DNA of 64,000 nt, taken from Ferruginivarius sediminum. GTDB lineage: Bacteria; Pseudomonadota; Alphaproteobacteria; Kiloniellales; Rhodovibrionaceae. The notes under the pieces were generated by a model, which worked only from the letters and a program-made list of their open reading frames with translations, was not told where the DNA came from and searched no databases. The stretch lies in contig NZ_QPMH01000002.1 of NCBI RefSeq assembly GCF_003344765.1, positions 1 through 64,000 of the forward strand, given 5' to 3'. A program made the translations under genes and the position numbers. How positions within the stretch are numbered: position 1 is the stretch's first letter; each line of letters begins with the position of its first letter. Of the stretch, positions 18,216 to 27,865 are shown piece by piece.

Positions 18216-18746
18216 ATGGATATCCAGGTCCAACGTTTAGCCGATCACCGCTGGCACGCGACGCTCGACGAAGCGGAAAGCTGGCCCTGCGCCATCGGGC
18301 GGGGCGGCATCACCGATGCGAAGCGGGAGGGGGACGGCGCGACGCCGATCGGTTGCTGGCCGCTGCGGCGAGTCCTCTACCGTCCCGACCGATTGAGCCA
18401 GCCCGACACGCAGCTTCCCATCGCACCGCTATCACCGGAGGACGGCTGGTGCGACGATCCCGGCCATGTCGCGTATAACCGTCAGGTCCGCCTCCCCTTC
18501 CCGGCCGGCCACGAGGTGCTTTGGCGCGACGACGGCATCTACGACATCATTGTTATCCTCGGCCACAACGACGACCCGCCGGTGCCGGGCGCAGGCAGCG
18601 CCATATTCCTCCATGTGGCACGCCCGGATTACGGCCCGACGGCCGGCTGTGTGGCCCTGGCACTTGACGACCTTCTGAGCGTGCTGCGCATGGTCGGGCC
18701 TGGCGACCGGCTCTGCGTGCGCGCCGACGGTGCGCCGCAACCATGA
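18216..18746 (+). CDS. L,D-transpeptidase (YkuD) family protein
   Basis: A 176-residue protein consisting almost only of the YkuD catalytic domain. The active-site region is IFLHVARPDYGPTAGCVAL (about 129-147) with the nucleophile cysteine in TAGC, where many family members have SxGC. An upstream histidine-containing loop ILGHNDDPP is present. No signal peptide is visible, unlike periplasmic Ldt enzymes. The DGATPIGCWPL stretch matches the usual start of the fold. It likely acts in peptidoglycan cross-linking or editing. Confidence 0.8.
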   Translation: MDIQVQRLADHRWHATLDEAESWPCAIGRGGITDAKREGDGATPIGCWPLRRVLYRPDRLSQPDTQLPIAPLSPEDGWCDDPGHVAYNRQVRLPFPAGHEVLWRDDGIYDIIVILGHNDDPPVPGAGSAIFLHVARPDYGPTAGCVALALDDLLSVLRMVGPGDRLCVRADGAPQP

Positions 18747-18849
18747 AGCGGTTGCACTCCTATTGCCACCTGTGCGCCGCGCACCAACTTATCCATGCGA
18801 CGGGCTGGCGAATCCGCGAACGCCGTGTCAGGCAGGGAGTTGCGCACAC

Positions 18850-19416
18850 ATGATCAAACCGTTCGTCACGATCACGTCCGTTGCGCTTGCAGCGGCCGCC
18901 GTCGCCGGCTGCGCCGGACAGCCGACCATCGAGAACACCTATCGCAGTTCCTATGACCCCAGCCTGCTCAGCTATGCCGCGAGCAAGGGCGGCATGAAGA
19001 CGGAGATTCTCGGCGCGCCCTTCCCGACCGGCGAGCGCACACAGCTTGAGCGAGCCGTCACGAATCGGCTGGAACAGGCGGCGCCCGGACCGAGAATGGC
19101 GTTCTTCACCGAAGCGCCGGCGGACTACACCTCGCCGTATCGGGTGGTTCTGCTGTTCGACCCCGCGCCGGGGCAGCCGCTGCACGATCTGTGCAACCGG
19201 CCGGATCTGAAGAGCCAACCCGGCGACGGCCCGGTGAAAGTCACCGCGGCGTTCTGCTCGTCGGATCGCGCGATCACGCGCGTGGCGGGCTCGGTCGGGA
19301 ACGTCCAATCGGCGGACGACCCCGCGTTCCAGAACCTGATCGGACAGATTGCGCACGGCCTGTTCCCAACGAACAACATCGACCAAAACAACGGGGCCGG
19401 CGATTTCGAGATGTAG
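18850..19416 (+). CDS. Lipoprotein of unknown function
   Basis: A 188-residue protein with a lipoprotein signal: MIKPFVTITS, a hydrophobic Ala/Val stretch and the lipobox AVAGC (Cys about residue 21). The mature part contains two further cysteines (HDLCNRPD and AAFCSSDR) that could pair. The sequence PYRVVLLFDPAPG...HDLCN suggests a compact periplasmic domain, but the family is not recognised. The ATG at 18850 is chosen for the signal peptide. A strong terminator follows. Confidence 0.75.
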   Translation: MIKPFVTITSVALAAAAVAGCAGQPTIENTYRSSYDPSLLSYAASKGGMKTEILGAPFPTGERTQLERAVTNRLEQAAPGPRMAFFTEAPADYTSPYRVVLLFDPAPGQPLHDLCNRPDLKSQPGDGPVKVTAAFCSSDRAITRVAGSVGNVQSADDPAFQNLIGQIAHGLFPTNNIDQNNGAGDFEM

Positions 19417-19443
19417 CCGCCCGTCCCGCTGTTGAGGTTTGAC

Positions 19444-19476
19444 GGCCCGCGTCGATCGACGACGCGGGCCTTTTCT
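19444..19476 (+). terminator. Rho-independent terminator after the lipoprotein gene
   Basis: The perfect 11-bp arms GGCCCGCGTCG (19444-19454) and CGACGCGGGCC (19460-19470), with a five-base loop, are followed by TTTTCTAT. Confidence 0.85.
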
Positions 19477-19792
19477 ATGCCTATCGGACCAGATTCTTCC
19501 TTCGACCCATCGCGCGGCGGTGAAACCGACGTGATGTAGTTATGGAGAATTGTGAATATTTGTGCGTGAATCGCGACCCGCGCTTCGTATGCAACCTGAA
19601 TTCGTCGCGGTACCGGCGGGTTTCGCCGGGCGATTTTTTCAAGTTCTTGTGACAGTCGTTGATTTCAATAAATAAATATTCCGCCGTAGACTTTGGGTTA
19701 ACGGCACGAATTCCATTGGAGCATGTATATGGCAATTGAGAACTTCGGGCCTGCACGCAGCATATGTGCCGTAAACCTCAAGGAGTAGTGAG
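19477..19792 (+). promoter_or_regulatory. AT-richer upstream region of the GLTGRT-repeat gene
   Basis: No gene is seen. A hairpin CCGGCG (19613-19618) / CGCCGG (19624-19629) is followed by GCGATTTTTT, looking like a terminator or leader structure. Downstream lies an AT-rich run (TTCAATAAATAAATATTCC, about 19663-19682) that could hold a promoter, and TTAA-N7-AATT near 19699, a poor match to a CtrA site. The ribosome site of the following gene (AAGGAG) is strong. Confidence 0.4.
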
Positions 19793-20107
19793 ATGAAGAT
19801 CAAAGTCGTCAACGGCAAAGCACTCACTATTGCGGCGATTTCCGCCGCGATGGCCAGTGTCGTCTCTATTGGCGGTGCGCTGGCAAGCGACCTGACTGAC
19901 CAGCAACTTGCGGAGATCAAGGTCCGCAATCAGACGGCCGAAACGGTCTCGACGACTGGACTGACGGGCCGCACCGGAACCAGCTATACAACGACAAGCG
20001 ACGAGCGTGTCCGCACCCAGGGGCTGACGGGGCGTACGGGAACAAGCTATCAACCGGCGCTCGGCGTTGGCCATTCGTCCGGATTGACGGGCCGCACGAA
20101 CTTCTGA
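19793..20107 (+). CDS. Small secreted protein with three GLTGRT repeats
   Basis: A 104-residue protein with a long signal peptide (hydrophobic residues about 11-30, probable cleavage after GALA at 31). The short mature part of about 73 residues contains GLTGRT at residues 56-61, 77-82 and 97-102. The first two copies extend to GLTGRTGTSY, and spacing is 20-21 residues. There are no cysteines. No family is recognised. It is probably a single-gene transcript: a 316-base leader region before it, strong Shine-Dalgarno AAGGAG, and a terminator just after it. Repeats this regular in a secreted protein suggest a binding or assembly role, which is inference. Confidence 0.75.
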   Translation: MKIKVVNGKALTIAAISAAMASVVSIGGALASDLTDQQLAEIKVRNQTAETVSTTGLTGRTGTSYTTTSDERVRTQGLTGRTGTSYQPALGVGHSSGLTGRTNF

Positions 20108-20128
20108 ATTGAGGCGGAGCCGATAGAA

Positions 20129-20158
20129 AAGGCGCCCTCGCATCGGTGAGGGCGCCTT
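20129..20158. terminator. Bidirectional terminator between converging genes
   Basis: The perfect stem AAGGCGCCCTC (20129-20139) / GAGGGCGCCTT (20148-20158) has an AAAA run on the left, which gives a TTTTCTAT tail on the minus strand. It best serves yggS and can also end the GLTGRT-repeat transcript. Confidence 0.75.
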
Positions 20159-20190
20159 CCTGACGAGATAGCCTCGGCACGGCGGACTGA

Positions 20191-20883
20191 TCAGGGTTTC
20201 GGCCGCTGCCCGAAAATCGCGGTTCCGACCCGGACGTGCGTGGCGCCGAGTTTCACGGCCGTTTCGAAGTCGTGGCTCATGCCCATGGAAAGCCGCTCGA
20301 AGCCGTGCTCGGCCGCCAGCTTGGCCAGAAGCGCAAAGTGGGGGGCGGGCTCTTCCTCGATCGGCGGGATGCACATCAGTCCCACGACCGGCAACGACAG
20401 CTCATCCCGGCAGAGATGGACAAGGGCGTCGAGTTCGCCCGGCACAACCCCCGCCTTTTGCGGTTCCTCACCGGTGTTCACCTGAATGAACAACTCGGGC
20501 CGGCGGTTCTGCCGGTCCATTTCCTTGGCCAGGGCGCGCGCGATCTTGGGCCGGTCCACGCTCTCGATCACATCGAACAGCGCGACGGCATCCTCCGCCT
20601 TGTTGCTCTGCAGGGGGCCAAGAAGGTGAAGCTCCAGGTCGGGGTGGCATTCTTTCAGCGCTGGAAACTTGCCCTGCGCTTCCTGGACGCGGTTCTCCCC
20701 GAAGACACGCTGGCCGGCATCGATCGCGGCCTGAATACGCGCCGGATCGTGTTGTTTCGAAACGGCAACAAGCGTCACCTCCGACGGGTCACGGTCGATG
20801 GCACGTGCCGCCTTGGCGATGGCCTCGCGCACGTCGGCCAGGTTCCGGGCGACGTCTTCCGCAATGGTATCGGTTTCGCTCAT
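20191..20883 (-). CDS. YggS/PLPBP-family pyridoxal phosphate homeostasis protein
   Basis: A 230-residue PLP-binding protein of the COG0325 family, a single alanine-racemase-like barrel without racemase activity that keeps PLP and amino-acid pools balanced. The PLP lysine is in TLVAVSKQHDP (about 44). Other signatures are FGENRVQEA, HLLGPLQSNKA, IQVNTGEEPQKAG and LSMGMSHDFETAV, the last two forming the phosphate-binding side. The gene starts ten bases after the sulfotransferase stop, so the two probably share a transcript. Confidence 0.93.
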   Translation of the reverse strand: MSETDTIAEDVARNLADVREAIAKAARAIDRDPSEVTLVAVSKQHDPARIQAAIDAGQRVFGENRVQEAQGKFPALKECHPDLELHLLGPLQSNKAEDAVALFDVIESVDRPKIARALAKEMDRQNRRPELFIQVNTGEEPQKAGVVPGELDALVHLCRDELSLPVVGLMCIPPIEEEPAPHFALLAKLAAEHGFERLSMGMSHDFETAVKLGATHVRVGTAIFGQRPKP

Positions 20884-20893
20884 GACCGTTGGA

Positions 20894-21745
20894 TTAGACG
20901 GGTTGGCCCGACTTGTCCAGATAGCCGAAGCGCTGCATTGTTTCCCCGTGCGCGTCCACCATCCGACGCACTTGATCTTCGTTGAGCGATTCTCGCCACT
21001 GGCCGGCCGCGCCCTTTCGGAAGAAGCGGGATGCGCCATCCGGCCGCGCCTCGTTGAAGCTGTCGCGCTGTTCCTGCTTGGCCATCTCCTCGAACGAGGT
21101 GAACGTAATGGCCTTCCGCAGCCGGCTGGTCGCCAAGGGCACGCCAAGGAACTTGATCAGTGCACGGAAGGTCGGTCCCGGCTTCTTCAACATGTCTTCA
21201 TACCGCATGGTGTGCAGCTTCAGGCCGGGCGCCTCGGTCCAGCTTCGCACGTGCTGCGACCAGTCGCCGATAAAGTCGGGTATCTTCTTGCCATCCTCGC
21301 CGGGGATGACCTTGTACCGCTCGCACAGGTCGTCCACCGCCTCGTCCAGCGGGACCATGTAGTGGTGCGCATAGGACACCACGACGTCGAGCGGGTTGCG
21401 CACGACATAGACCGCGCCGGCCGTGGCCTGCGGCGTGATGATTGGCACGCCGCCTTCATCGCCCACCATGTTGTGGGTCTTCACGAAGGCCGTCTCGTTT
21501 GGATGGCTGGCCAGGTAGCGATGCACTTGCGGGCGCAGCGCGCGAAGCTGTTCCTCCCCCAACTCTTCCTTCGGTTGGCCGCTGACCCTTTCGTAGTGAA
21601 CCAGGAAACCGTCGCCGAACGCGAACTTGTGCAGTTCGTTGATGGGCAGCGGCTTGTCGGGATTCTTGAAGTAGTTGGCGATAAACGCCCGCAACCATGT
21701 GTTGCCGGACTTGGGATAGGAGGCAAGCCAGATGATACCGGGCAT
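20894..21745 (-). CDS. Sulfotransferase
   Basis: A PAPS-dependent sulfotransferase of 283 residues from ATG 21745 (300 if started at 21796). The 5'-phosphosulfate loop is SYPKSGNTWLRAF (about 9-21) and the 3'-phosphate site is VVRNPLDVVVSYAHH (about 118-132), both canonical. The C-terminal part has FRKGAAGQWRE, the RKGxxGDWK-like motif. Such enzymes in proteobacteria decorate polysaccharides, lipids or small molecules; the acceptor is unknown. ATG 21745 is preferred because family members begin almost directly with the PAPS loop. Confidence 0.88.
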   Translation of the reverse strand: MPGIIWLASYPKSGNTWLRAFIANYFKNPDKPLPINELHKFAFGDGFLVHYERVSGQPKEELGEEQLRALRPQVHRYLASHPNETAFVKTHNMVGDEGGVPIITPQATAGAVYVVRNPLDVVVSYAHHYMVPLDEAVDDLCERYKVIPGEDGKKIPDFIGDWSQHVRSWTEAPGLKLHTMRYEDMLKKPGPTFRALIKFLGVPLATSRLRKAITFTSFEEMAKQEQRDSFNEARPDGASRFFRKGAAGQWRESLNEDQVRRMVDAHGETMQRFGYLDKSGQPV

Positions 21746-21856
21746 GGAGCGTCCGCGATTGGCGTGAAGAAACGATGATCGTTTAGATTTGTACAAATGG
21801 CGAAGGACGCAAGCCCCTGAGCCTTGTGGAACCGAGATCGCAGGGTGTCACATGAG

Positions 21857-21882
21857 AAAAGGGGGGCTTATGCCCCCCTTTT
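21857..21882. terminator. Bidirectional terminator after the porin gene
   Basis: AAAAGGGGGGC (21857-21867) and GCCCCCCTTTT (21872-21882) form a symmetrical stem with T runs on both strands, placed 30 bases after the porin stop. Confidence 0.85.
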
Positions 21883-21912
21883 CCAGTCCGATCCTTGAAG
21901 AAAGGAGCGGTC

Positions 21913-23049
21913 TTAGAAGGTGACGGTCGTGCCGAGGATACCGGCAACGGCGTCGAGATCGGTACCACCCTCTTCTTCCCATTCGGTGTAGAGGAGGGAG
22001 CCGGAAACCGTGACTCCCGGGCCGAGGGCGTAGTCGATACCGCCACGCACCGAGGTCTGCTTGTCCTCGGCGTTGTTGGCGGTCGAGCCTTCAACCTCGG
22101 AGAAGAAGGCGTTAACGGCCAGCGACCACGGGCCGGTCGTGTAACCCGCGCCAACGGACCAGGCATCGCCGTCGTCGGCCTCGTAGCCGGACGAATCCTC
22201 GCTATCCTGGTTGGCGTAGTTGGCGCCGACCACGAAGCCCATGTAACCGACCTGAGCACCGGCCATGTACTGCTGGAGGTCGTCGTCATTACCGGGCGTA
22301 ACCGGATTGTCGGGCGCGTTAGCCATGTTGTAGCCAGCGTTCAAGGCAACATCGAAGCCGCTGAACGACTGGACGAAATTGGCGCCGACAGAAAGCGCGT
22401 TGTTGTACTGGGTCTGCTCGTTCACCGGGCCGAACTGACCGGCTGCCGTGCTCTCCACACCAGCGTTCGTGCCGGCCTCCGGCGTCCAGCTTGCGCCGAA
22501 CTGGAAGCCCGAAATCCGCGGCGAGAAGTACGACACGGTGTTGTGGTCGTTGTGCGTATCCAGGAAGGTGGACAGCGACGGCTTCCGGAAGTTGGTGGTC
22601 TGGCCGGTCGGCGACGGGATGAAGGTATTCACCCAGCCCGTGTTGATCGGGATACCGGCGGTGTAAAGATGGCCGCTGGACGCGAAGGCCATGCGGTAGC
22701 CGGCCGAGTTCGTGCCGCCCAGGTTGATCTCGCCGAACGAGCCCTTGAACCACATGAACTGCTCGTCCCCCGGATGGCCGAAGGACTCCAGCTCGAAGCG
22801 GACGCCGACCTCGATGCCGTTGTCCAGGGTCGTCGAGCCGATGAAGTTGATCGTGGCGTCCTGGAAGTGGCTCTGATCCTGATCGGCGGCACCCGCAACG
22901 GAATCGTCGCTGCCGTCACGGCTGCTGATGCCGTAGTAGGTGTTCATGAAGCCGGACAGGCCGATCTTGATGCCTTCCTCGGCCTGGGCGCTCGTGGCCG
23001 CGAGACCCACGCCCACGATCGCGGTGGTCGCGTAGAGATACTTCTTCAT
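21913..23049 (-). CDS. Outer-membrane porin
   Basis: A 378-residue Gram-negative porin. It has a signal peptide (MKKYLYATTAIVGVGLAATSAQA, cleaved about residue 23), then alternating amphipathic strands starting IKIGLSGFMNTYYG. It ends in phenylalanine (TTVTF), the signal recognised by the BAM machinery. The extracellular-loop material is rich in Asp, Asn and Gly, suggesting general solute or cation diffusion. Length suits a 16-strand trimeric porin of Rhodospirillum type. A good ribosome site (AGGAA) precedes the ATG. Confidence 0.9.
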   Translation of the reverse strand: MKKYLYATTAIVGVGLAATSAQAEEGIKIGLSGFMNTYYGISSRDGSDDSVAGAADQDQSHFQDATINFIGSTTLDNGIEVGVRFELESFGHPGDEQFMWFKGSFGEINLGGTNSAGYRMAFASSGHLYTAGIPINTGWVNTFIPSPTGQTTNFRKPSLSTFLDTHNDHNTVSYFSPRISGFQFGASWTPEAGTNAGVESTAAGQFGPVNEQTQYNNALSVGANFVQSFSGFDVALNAGYNMANAPDNPVTPGNDDDLQQYMAGAQVGYMGFVVGANYANQDSEDSSGYEADDGDAWSVGAGYTTGPWSLAVNAFFSEVEGSTANNAEDKQTSVRGGIDYALGPGVTVSGSLLYTEWEEEGGTDLDAVAGILGTTVTF

Positions 23050-23408
23050 TTCCTGCTTTCCTCTCCTTTTTCTCCCTCACCGAACGCAAGTGAGGGAGGC
23101 CCCCTGGTCTGGCCCCGTATGCCCCACGGAGATCATTCCAGACCCGCCGCTTGTCCGCGGTAGAGCCCCCATGTGAGTCGTTCGGCACAAGAAGCGCACG
23201 GCAAGAAAGCCTCGGAGAAGGCCGGGTGGTCAAGCACGACATAAAGAGCTTGTGGCAAATTTCCACCAACTGTGGTCTTTACGCCACAGTTACGACCGCT
23301 CGTCCGGCTTCCGCCGCGACGCTTGCCATCGGCAATGCTTCTTCCTAGCGTAGGCGCCAGTCCCACGGGCCGGCGCGTCCGGTCCAAGCAGCTTCCGGGG
23401 AGAGTGCT
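23050..23408. promoter_or_regulatory. Divergent regulatory region between porin and TPR-sulfotransferase genes
   Basis: No gene is seen in these 359 bases. It should contain the porin promoter (minus strand) and the promoter of the TPR-sulfotransferase (plus strand). The only clear structure is a palindrome at 23268-23291, listed separately. Confidence 0.5.
23268..23291. repeat. Perfect inverted repeat in the porin upstream region
   Basis: The arms AACTGTGG (23268-23275) and CCACAGTT (23284-23291) flank eight bases. A 24-bp dyad of this kind between divergent genes fits an operator, but it could also form an RNA hairpin. The regulator is not identifiable. Confidence 0.5.
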
Positions 23409-24530
23409 GTGGCGCAGCAGACACAGCCGACGATCACGCTCGAAGAAGCCCTCCACATGGGCTATCGCCACCATCAGGTGGGGGAGCTTCAGCAGGCCAA
23501 GCACATCTATGAGCGGATCCTCAGCGCGGTGCCGCAACAGCCGGCTGCACTGTCGATGCTGGCGTCCGTCGCCTACCTCGAAGGGGACGAGATTCAGGCC
23601 GAGGCCTACCGGGACCAGGCGCTGAAAAGCTATTCCGCCGTCCTGCATCAGCAGCCCGGGCAGCTCGCTATCCGCGCGGCGCTGGTCAATCAGCTTCTTG
23701 CCGCGGATCGCGTCCGCGAGGCGCAGGACCTTATCGAATACCTGCAGCTTCCGCTGAACCCGCTGCGCGCCAAGCCGGAGGAGTTCCAGCGGCGCCGCGA
23801 GGCATCGCGGAAGAGGGGCCTGCCGCCGATCATCATCAACACGATACCGAAGTCCGCCAGCGAGAGCATCTGGAACCGGCTGGCGCAGGGCCTGGGGATG
23901 GCGCAGTGCCACTTGTCCATCGGCCTGTTCCCGCACTGCACGGCCGTCCCGCATCGCCTCGACGAATTCGGCCAGGGCGGGATCATCAGCAAGGAGCACA
24001 TCGCACCCTCGCCTTTCAACGTCGAGGTCCTGCACCGCGCCGGGGTCCGGAAGCTGGTGGTTCATCTGCGCGACCCACGCCAGACCACGCTGTCCTGGGC
24101 GCATTTCGTGCGCGACGACATCTCCAAGACGCTGCTCGGTCCGCTGTGGCGGCAAAGCTGTCCGCCGGCAGCCGTACTGAACGCGGATCTCAGCCAGCAG
24201 CTCGACTGGTGCATCGACAACTACCTGCCGCTCGCCGTCGATTTCATGCGCGGATGGCAGGAGATCGCTGCCGATCCGGCACGTCCCATCGATATCCTGT
24301 TCCAGACGTTTGAAGGCTTCCGCACCGAGCCGGACGCGTACTTCGCGCGAACGCTGGAGTTCTACGGCATCGACAAGTCGCTCTTCGCGGAGGACGCGGA
24401 GGCGGAGGTCGTGCACCTTCGCAAAGGGGCCCTGGACGAATGGCGCGAGGTCTACACCGGCGAGCAGCAGCGCCGGGCGAACGCGATCGTCGGGCCGGAT
24501 CTGCTGGACGCCTTCGGCTGGACGGCGTAA
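23409..24530 (+). CDS. TPR-containing sulfotransferase-like protein
   Basis: A 373-residue two-part protein. Residues about 8-110 form TPR-like helices (ALHMGYRHHQVGELQQAKHI, ILSAVPQQPAALSMLA). Residues about 135-370 form a sulfotransferase-like domain with a PAPS loop INTIPKSASESIW (about 143) and the 3'-phosphate region VVHLRDPRQTTLSWAHF (about 218). The loop differs from the usual PKSGTT. It starts with GTG (23409), supported by GGGGAGAG just ahead; the first in-frame ATG lies inside the first TPR. TPR fusions in this family often act in protein or polysaccharide modification. Confidence 0.85.
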   Translation: MAQQTQPTITLEEALHMGYRHHQVGELQQAKHIYERILSAVPQQPAALSMLASVAYLEGDEIQAEAYRDQALKSYSAVLHQQPGQLAIRAALVNQLLAADRVREAQDLIEYLQLPLNPLRAKPEEFQRRREASRKRGLPPIIINTIPKSASESIWNRLAQGLGMAQCHLSIGLFPHCTAVPHRLDEFGQGGIISKEHIAPSPFNVEVLHRAGVRKLVVHLRDPRQTTLSWAHFVRDDISKTLLGPLWRQSCPPAAVLNADLSQQLDWCIDNYLPLAVDFMRGWQEIAADPARPIDILFQTFEGFRTEPDAYFARTLEFYGIDKSLFAEDAEAEVVHLRKGALDEWREVYTGEQQRRANAIVGPDLLDAFGWTA

Positions 24531-24686
24531 GCATCTGCCGACGAACTTGCGTCGCGGGTGGGAAATCGCAAATATGCCGCCGCTGAACCCCGTGCGGGCG
24601 TAGACGGCTTGCAGTCGCCGGCCCGCACTGATACGCGAGGATCAGTCACCACTGACCGACACGTTCCTGGAAAGGTATTCGCTGCC

Positions 24687-25238
24687 ATGAATCTTCGGCG
24701 CGGTTTGACCGTTCTTGCGGTTGCATTCTTGGGCGCATTGGCGGCCTGCGGTCCCTCGAAGGACAAGAGCGATCCGCTGACGACGCGCGAGATCAAGACA
24801 TCGGGCGATCCCGAGGTGTCGCCGCAGGAGAGGTTCGGCAGCGTCACCGGCAACAGCCTGTCCAACCTGTTCGGCAGCGGCGACGGCGAAGGACAGGGCG
24901 GCGGCGGTGGTGGCGGCATCGGCGTCAACGCCTATCTCTGGCGCGCCTCGCTGGATACCGTGTCGTTCATGCCGCTCGCCTCGGCAGATCCGTTCGGCGG
25001 CGTCATCATCACCGACTGGTACTCGCCGCCCGACAGTCCGAACGAGCGGTTCAAGGTGAACCTCTACATCCTGGGCCGTCAGCTCCGCGCGGATGGCCTG
25101 CGCGCATCCGTCTTCCGTCAGCAGCGGGCGGGCGACGGCTCCTGGCAGGACGCATCCGTCGAGCAGAAGACGGCGACACAGCTTGAAAACGCCATCCTGA
25201 CGCGCGCACGGCAGATGCGCATCGCGTCGCTGCAATAA
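24687..25238 (+). CDS. DUF3576 lipoprotein
   Basis: A 183-residue lipoprotein with signal [21 protein letters not shown] (lipobox cysteine about 21), a glycine-rich stretch ([20 protein letters not shown], about 72-91) and a conserved C-terminal domain with [15 protein letters not shown] and [19 protein letters not shown]. This matches the DUF3576 family, which in alphaproteobacteria regularly precedes leuS. Function unknown; probably an inner-face outer-membrane lipoprotein. ATG 24687 is chosen for the signal peptide. Confidence 0.85.
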   Translation: MNLRRGLTVLAVAFLGALAACGPSKDKSDPLTTREIKTSGDPEVSPQERFGSVTGNSLSNLFGSGDGEGQGGGGGGGIGVNAYLWRASLDTVSFMPLASADPFGGVIITDWYSPPDSPNERFKVNLYILGRQLRADGLRASVFRQQRAGDGSWQDASVEQKTATQLENAILTRARQMRIASLQ

Positions 25239-25303
25239 TCGCTCCACGCACCGCGACCGCCCAGTGCGGTTCGCAAGGCCCACGAACCTTCCGACAGCCA
25301 CGG

Positions 25304-27865
25304 ATGAGCCGTTACAACGTCAAGGAAATCGAATCCAAGTGGCAACGCGCCTGGGAAACCGCGCGCTGCTTCGAGGTCGAAGCCGATCCCCAGCGCAGCA
25401 AGTACTATGTCCTGGAGATGTTTCCCTATCCTTCGGGACGCATCCACATGGGCCACCTGCGCAATTACACCATCGGCGACGTCGTCGCGCGCTACAAGCG
25501 GGCGCAGGGCCATAACGTGCTGCATCCGATGGGCTGGGACGCCTTCGGCCTGCCGGCGGAAAACGCGGCGATGGACCGCGGCGTCCATCCGGCCGAGTGG
25601 ACCTATGCCAACATCGACGCGATGCGCGACCAGCTCAAGACGATGGGCCTGTCCATCGACTGGTCGCGGGAGGTGGCGACCTGCCATCCCGAATACTACA
25701 AGCACGAGCAGGCGATGTTCCTGGACTTCCTGGAAGCGGGCCTCGCCTACCGGAAGGAATCCTGGGTCAACTGGGATCCCGTGGACCAGACCGTGCTGGC
25801 CAACGAGCAAGTGATCGACGGCAAGGGCTGGCGTTCTGGCGCGACGGTCGAGCAGCGCAAGCTGCCGCAGTGGATGTTCCGCATCACCGCGTTCTCGGAC
25901 GAGCTGCTGGATGCCATCGACGACCTTGAGCGCTGGCCGGAAAAGGTCCGGCTGATGCAGCGGAATTGGATCGGCCGCTCGCAGGGCGCGCGCGTCTTTT
26001 TCCCCATCGCCGGCCGCGACGAGTCGCTGGAGGTGTTCTCCACACGTCCCGATACGCTCTACGGCGCGTCCTTCTGCGCCCTGTCGCCGCACCATCCCTT
26101 GACGGAGGAGCTGGCGGAATCGGATCCCGAACTGCGCGCTTTCCTGAAGGAGTGCGAGCAGCTTGGCACCAGTGAGGAAGCCATCGAACGCGCCGAGAAG
26201 CGCGGTTACGACACTGGCCTGCGCTGCCGCCATCCCTTCGAGCCGGGCAAGGAACTGCCGCTCTATGTCGCCAATTTCGTGCTGATGGAGTACGGCACCG
26301 GCGCCATCTTCGGCTGTCCGGCGCACGATCAGCGCGACCTGGATTTCGCCCGCCGGTACGACCTGCCGGTGATTCCCGTGGTGCTGCCGCCGGACGCGGA
26401 CGCATCGACCTTCGAGATCGGCGACGAGGCCTATGTCGGCGAGGGCACGGCCTTCAACAGCCGATTTCTCGACGGCCTGGACGTCGACTCCGCGAAAGCG
26501 AAGGCGATTGAGCGGCTGGAAGCGGATGGCAGCGGTCAGGGAACGGTGCAATACCGCCTGCGGGACTGGGGCGTCAGCCGCCAGCGCTATTGGGGTTGCC
26601 CGATTCCCGTCGTTCATTGCGGCGAATGCGGAACCGTTCCGGTACCGAAACAGGACTTGCCGGTCACGCTGCCCGAGGACGTCGATTTCAGCGCCCCGGG
26701 CAATCCGCTGGAGCGCCATCCCACGTGGAAGCGCACGTCCTGCCCGAAGTGCGGCGGGGCAGCCGAGCGCGAGACGGATACCTTCGATACCTTCGTGGAA
26801 TCGGCCTGGTATTTCGCCCGTTTCTGCAGCCCCCGGGCCGAAGAGGCCCTGGACCGGATGTCCGTGGATTACTGGCTGCCGGTGGATCAGTACATCGGCG
26901 GCGTGGAGCACGCGGTTCTCCACCTGCTTTACGCGCGCTTTTTCACCCGCGCGCTGCAGCACTGCGGCTATGTCGGCGTCGCCGAGCCGTTCGCCGGGCT
27001 GTTCACCCAGGGGATGATCGGTCACGAGACCTACCGAAGCCAGGACGGCAAATGGCTTGCTCCGAACGAGGTCCGGCGCGGCGATGGCGACGATCTCGTG
27101 GATCTCGACGGCCGGCCCGTGACGCGCGGCCGGGTCGAGAAGATGAGCAAGTCGAAGAAGAATACCATCGACCCGACCGAGATCATTGAGGCCTACGGCG
27201 CCGATACGGCGCGCTGGTTCATGCTCTCCGACAGCCCGCCGGACCGCGACATGGAGTGGACCGAGGCCGGCGTCGAGGGCGCGCATCGCTTCGTGCAGCG
27301 CCTCTGGCGGCTGATCACCGAGCGGGTGGCGGAAATGCCGGCGGCCGGGACCCCGGCCACGCAGGGCCTGGGCAAGGACGCGATGGACCTGCGCCGCGCG
27401 GCGCACAAAGCGGTGCAGTCGGTCACCGGCGATGTCGATCAGTTCCGCTTCAACCGCGCGGTTGCCCGTATGTACGAGCTGACCAACACGCTCGCCGCCT
27501 TCAAGGCGAAGGACGAGGGCGACCGCTGGGCCGAGCGCGAGGCCACGGAGTACCTCGTGCGCATGATCGCGCCGATGATGCCGCATCTGGCCGAGGAGCT
27601 GTGGCGGATCCTGGGCCACGAAACCATGCTCGTCGACAAGGCGTGGCCGCAACCGGACACGACGCTGACGGTGGAAGAGACCGTGACCGTGGCCGTGCAG
27701 GTGAATGGCAAGCTGCGCGCCACGATCGAGTTGCCGCGCGACGCCGCCGAGGAGCAGGCGCAGCAGGCCGCCTTGTCGGAGCCGGCGGTCCAGCGCAGCC
27801 TTGGCGAAAAGGAGCCGCGCAAGGTCATCGTGGTGAAGAACCGCGTGGTGAATGTGGTCGCCTGA
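25304..27865 (+). CDS. leuS: Leucyl-tRNA synthetase
   Basis: An 853-residue class Ia aminoacyl-tRNA synthetase that charges tRNA-Leu. HIGH motif in [17 protein letters not shown] (about 41-57), editing domain CP1 in the middle (about 220-420), and [12 protein letters not shown] (about 618-629) closing the catalytic site. The C-terminal anticodon and VC domains follow, ending [13 protein letters not shown]. Length is normal. It is followed by holA after only 33 bases. Confidence 0.97.
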   Translation: MSRYNVKEIESKWQRAWETARCFEVEADPQRSKYYVLEMFPYPSGRIHMGHLRNYTIGDVVARYKRAQGHNVLHPMGWDAFGLPAENAAMDRGVHPAEWTYANIDAMRDQLKTMGLSIDWSREVATCHPEYYKHEQAMFLDFLEAGLAYRKESWVNWDPVDQTVLANEQVIDGKGWRSGATVEQRKLPQWMFRITAFSDELLDAIDDLERWPEKVRLMQRNWIGRSQGARVFFPIAGRDESLEVFSTRPDTLYGASFCALSPHHPLTEELAESDPELRAFLKECEQLGTSEEAIERAEKRGYDTGLRCRHPFEPGKELPLYVANFVLMEYGTGAIFGCPAHDQRDLDFARRYDLPVIPVVLPPDADASTFEIGDEAYVGEGTAFNSRFLDGLDVDSAKAKAIERLEADGSGQGTVQYRLRDWGVSRQRYWGCPIPVVHCGECGTVPVPKQDLPVTLPEDVDFSAPGNPLERHPTWKRTSCPKCGGAAERETDTFDTFVESAWYFARFCSPRAEEALDRMSVDYWLPVDQYIGGVEHAVLHLLYARFFTRALQHCGYVGVAEPFAGLFTQGMIGHETYRSQDGKWLAPNEVRRGDGDDLVDLDGRPVTRGRVEKMSKSKKNTIDPTEIIEAYGADTARWFMLSDSPPDRDMEWTEAGVEGAHRFVQRLWRLITERVAEMPAAGTPATQGLGKDAMDLRRAAHKAVQSVTGDVDQFRFNRAVARMYELTNTLAAFKAKDEGDRWAEREATEYLVRMIAPMMPHLAEELWRILGHETMLVDKAWPQPDTTLTVEETVTVAVQVNGKLRATIELPRDAAEEQAQQAALSEPAVQRSLGEKEPRKVIVVKNRVVNVVA

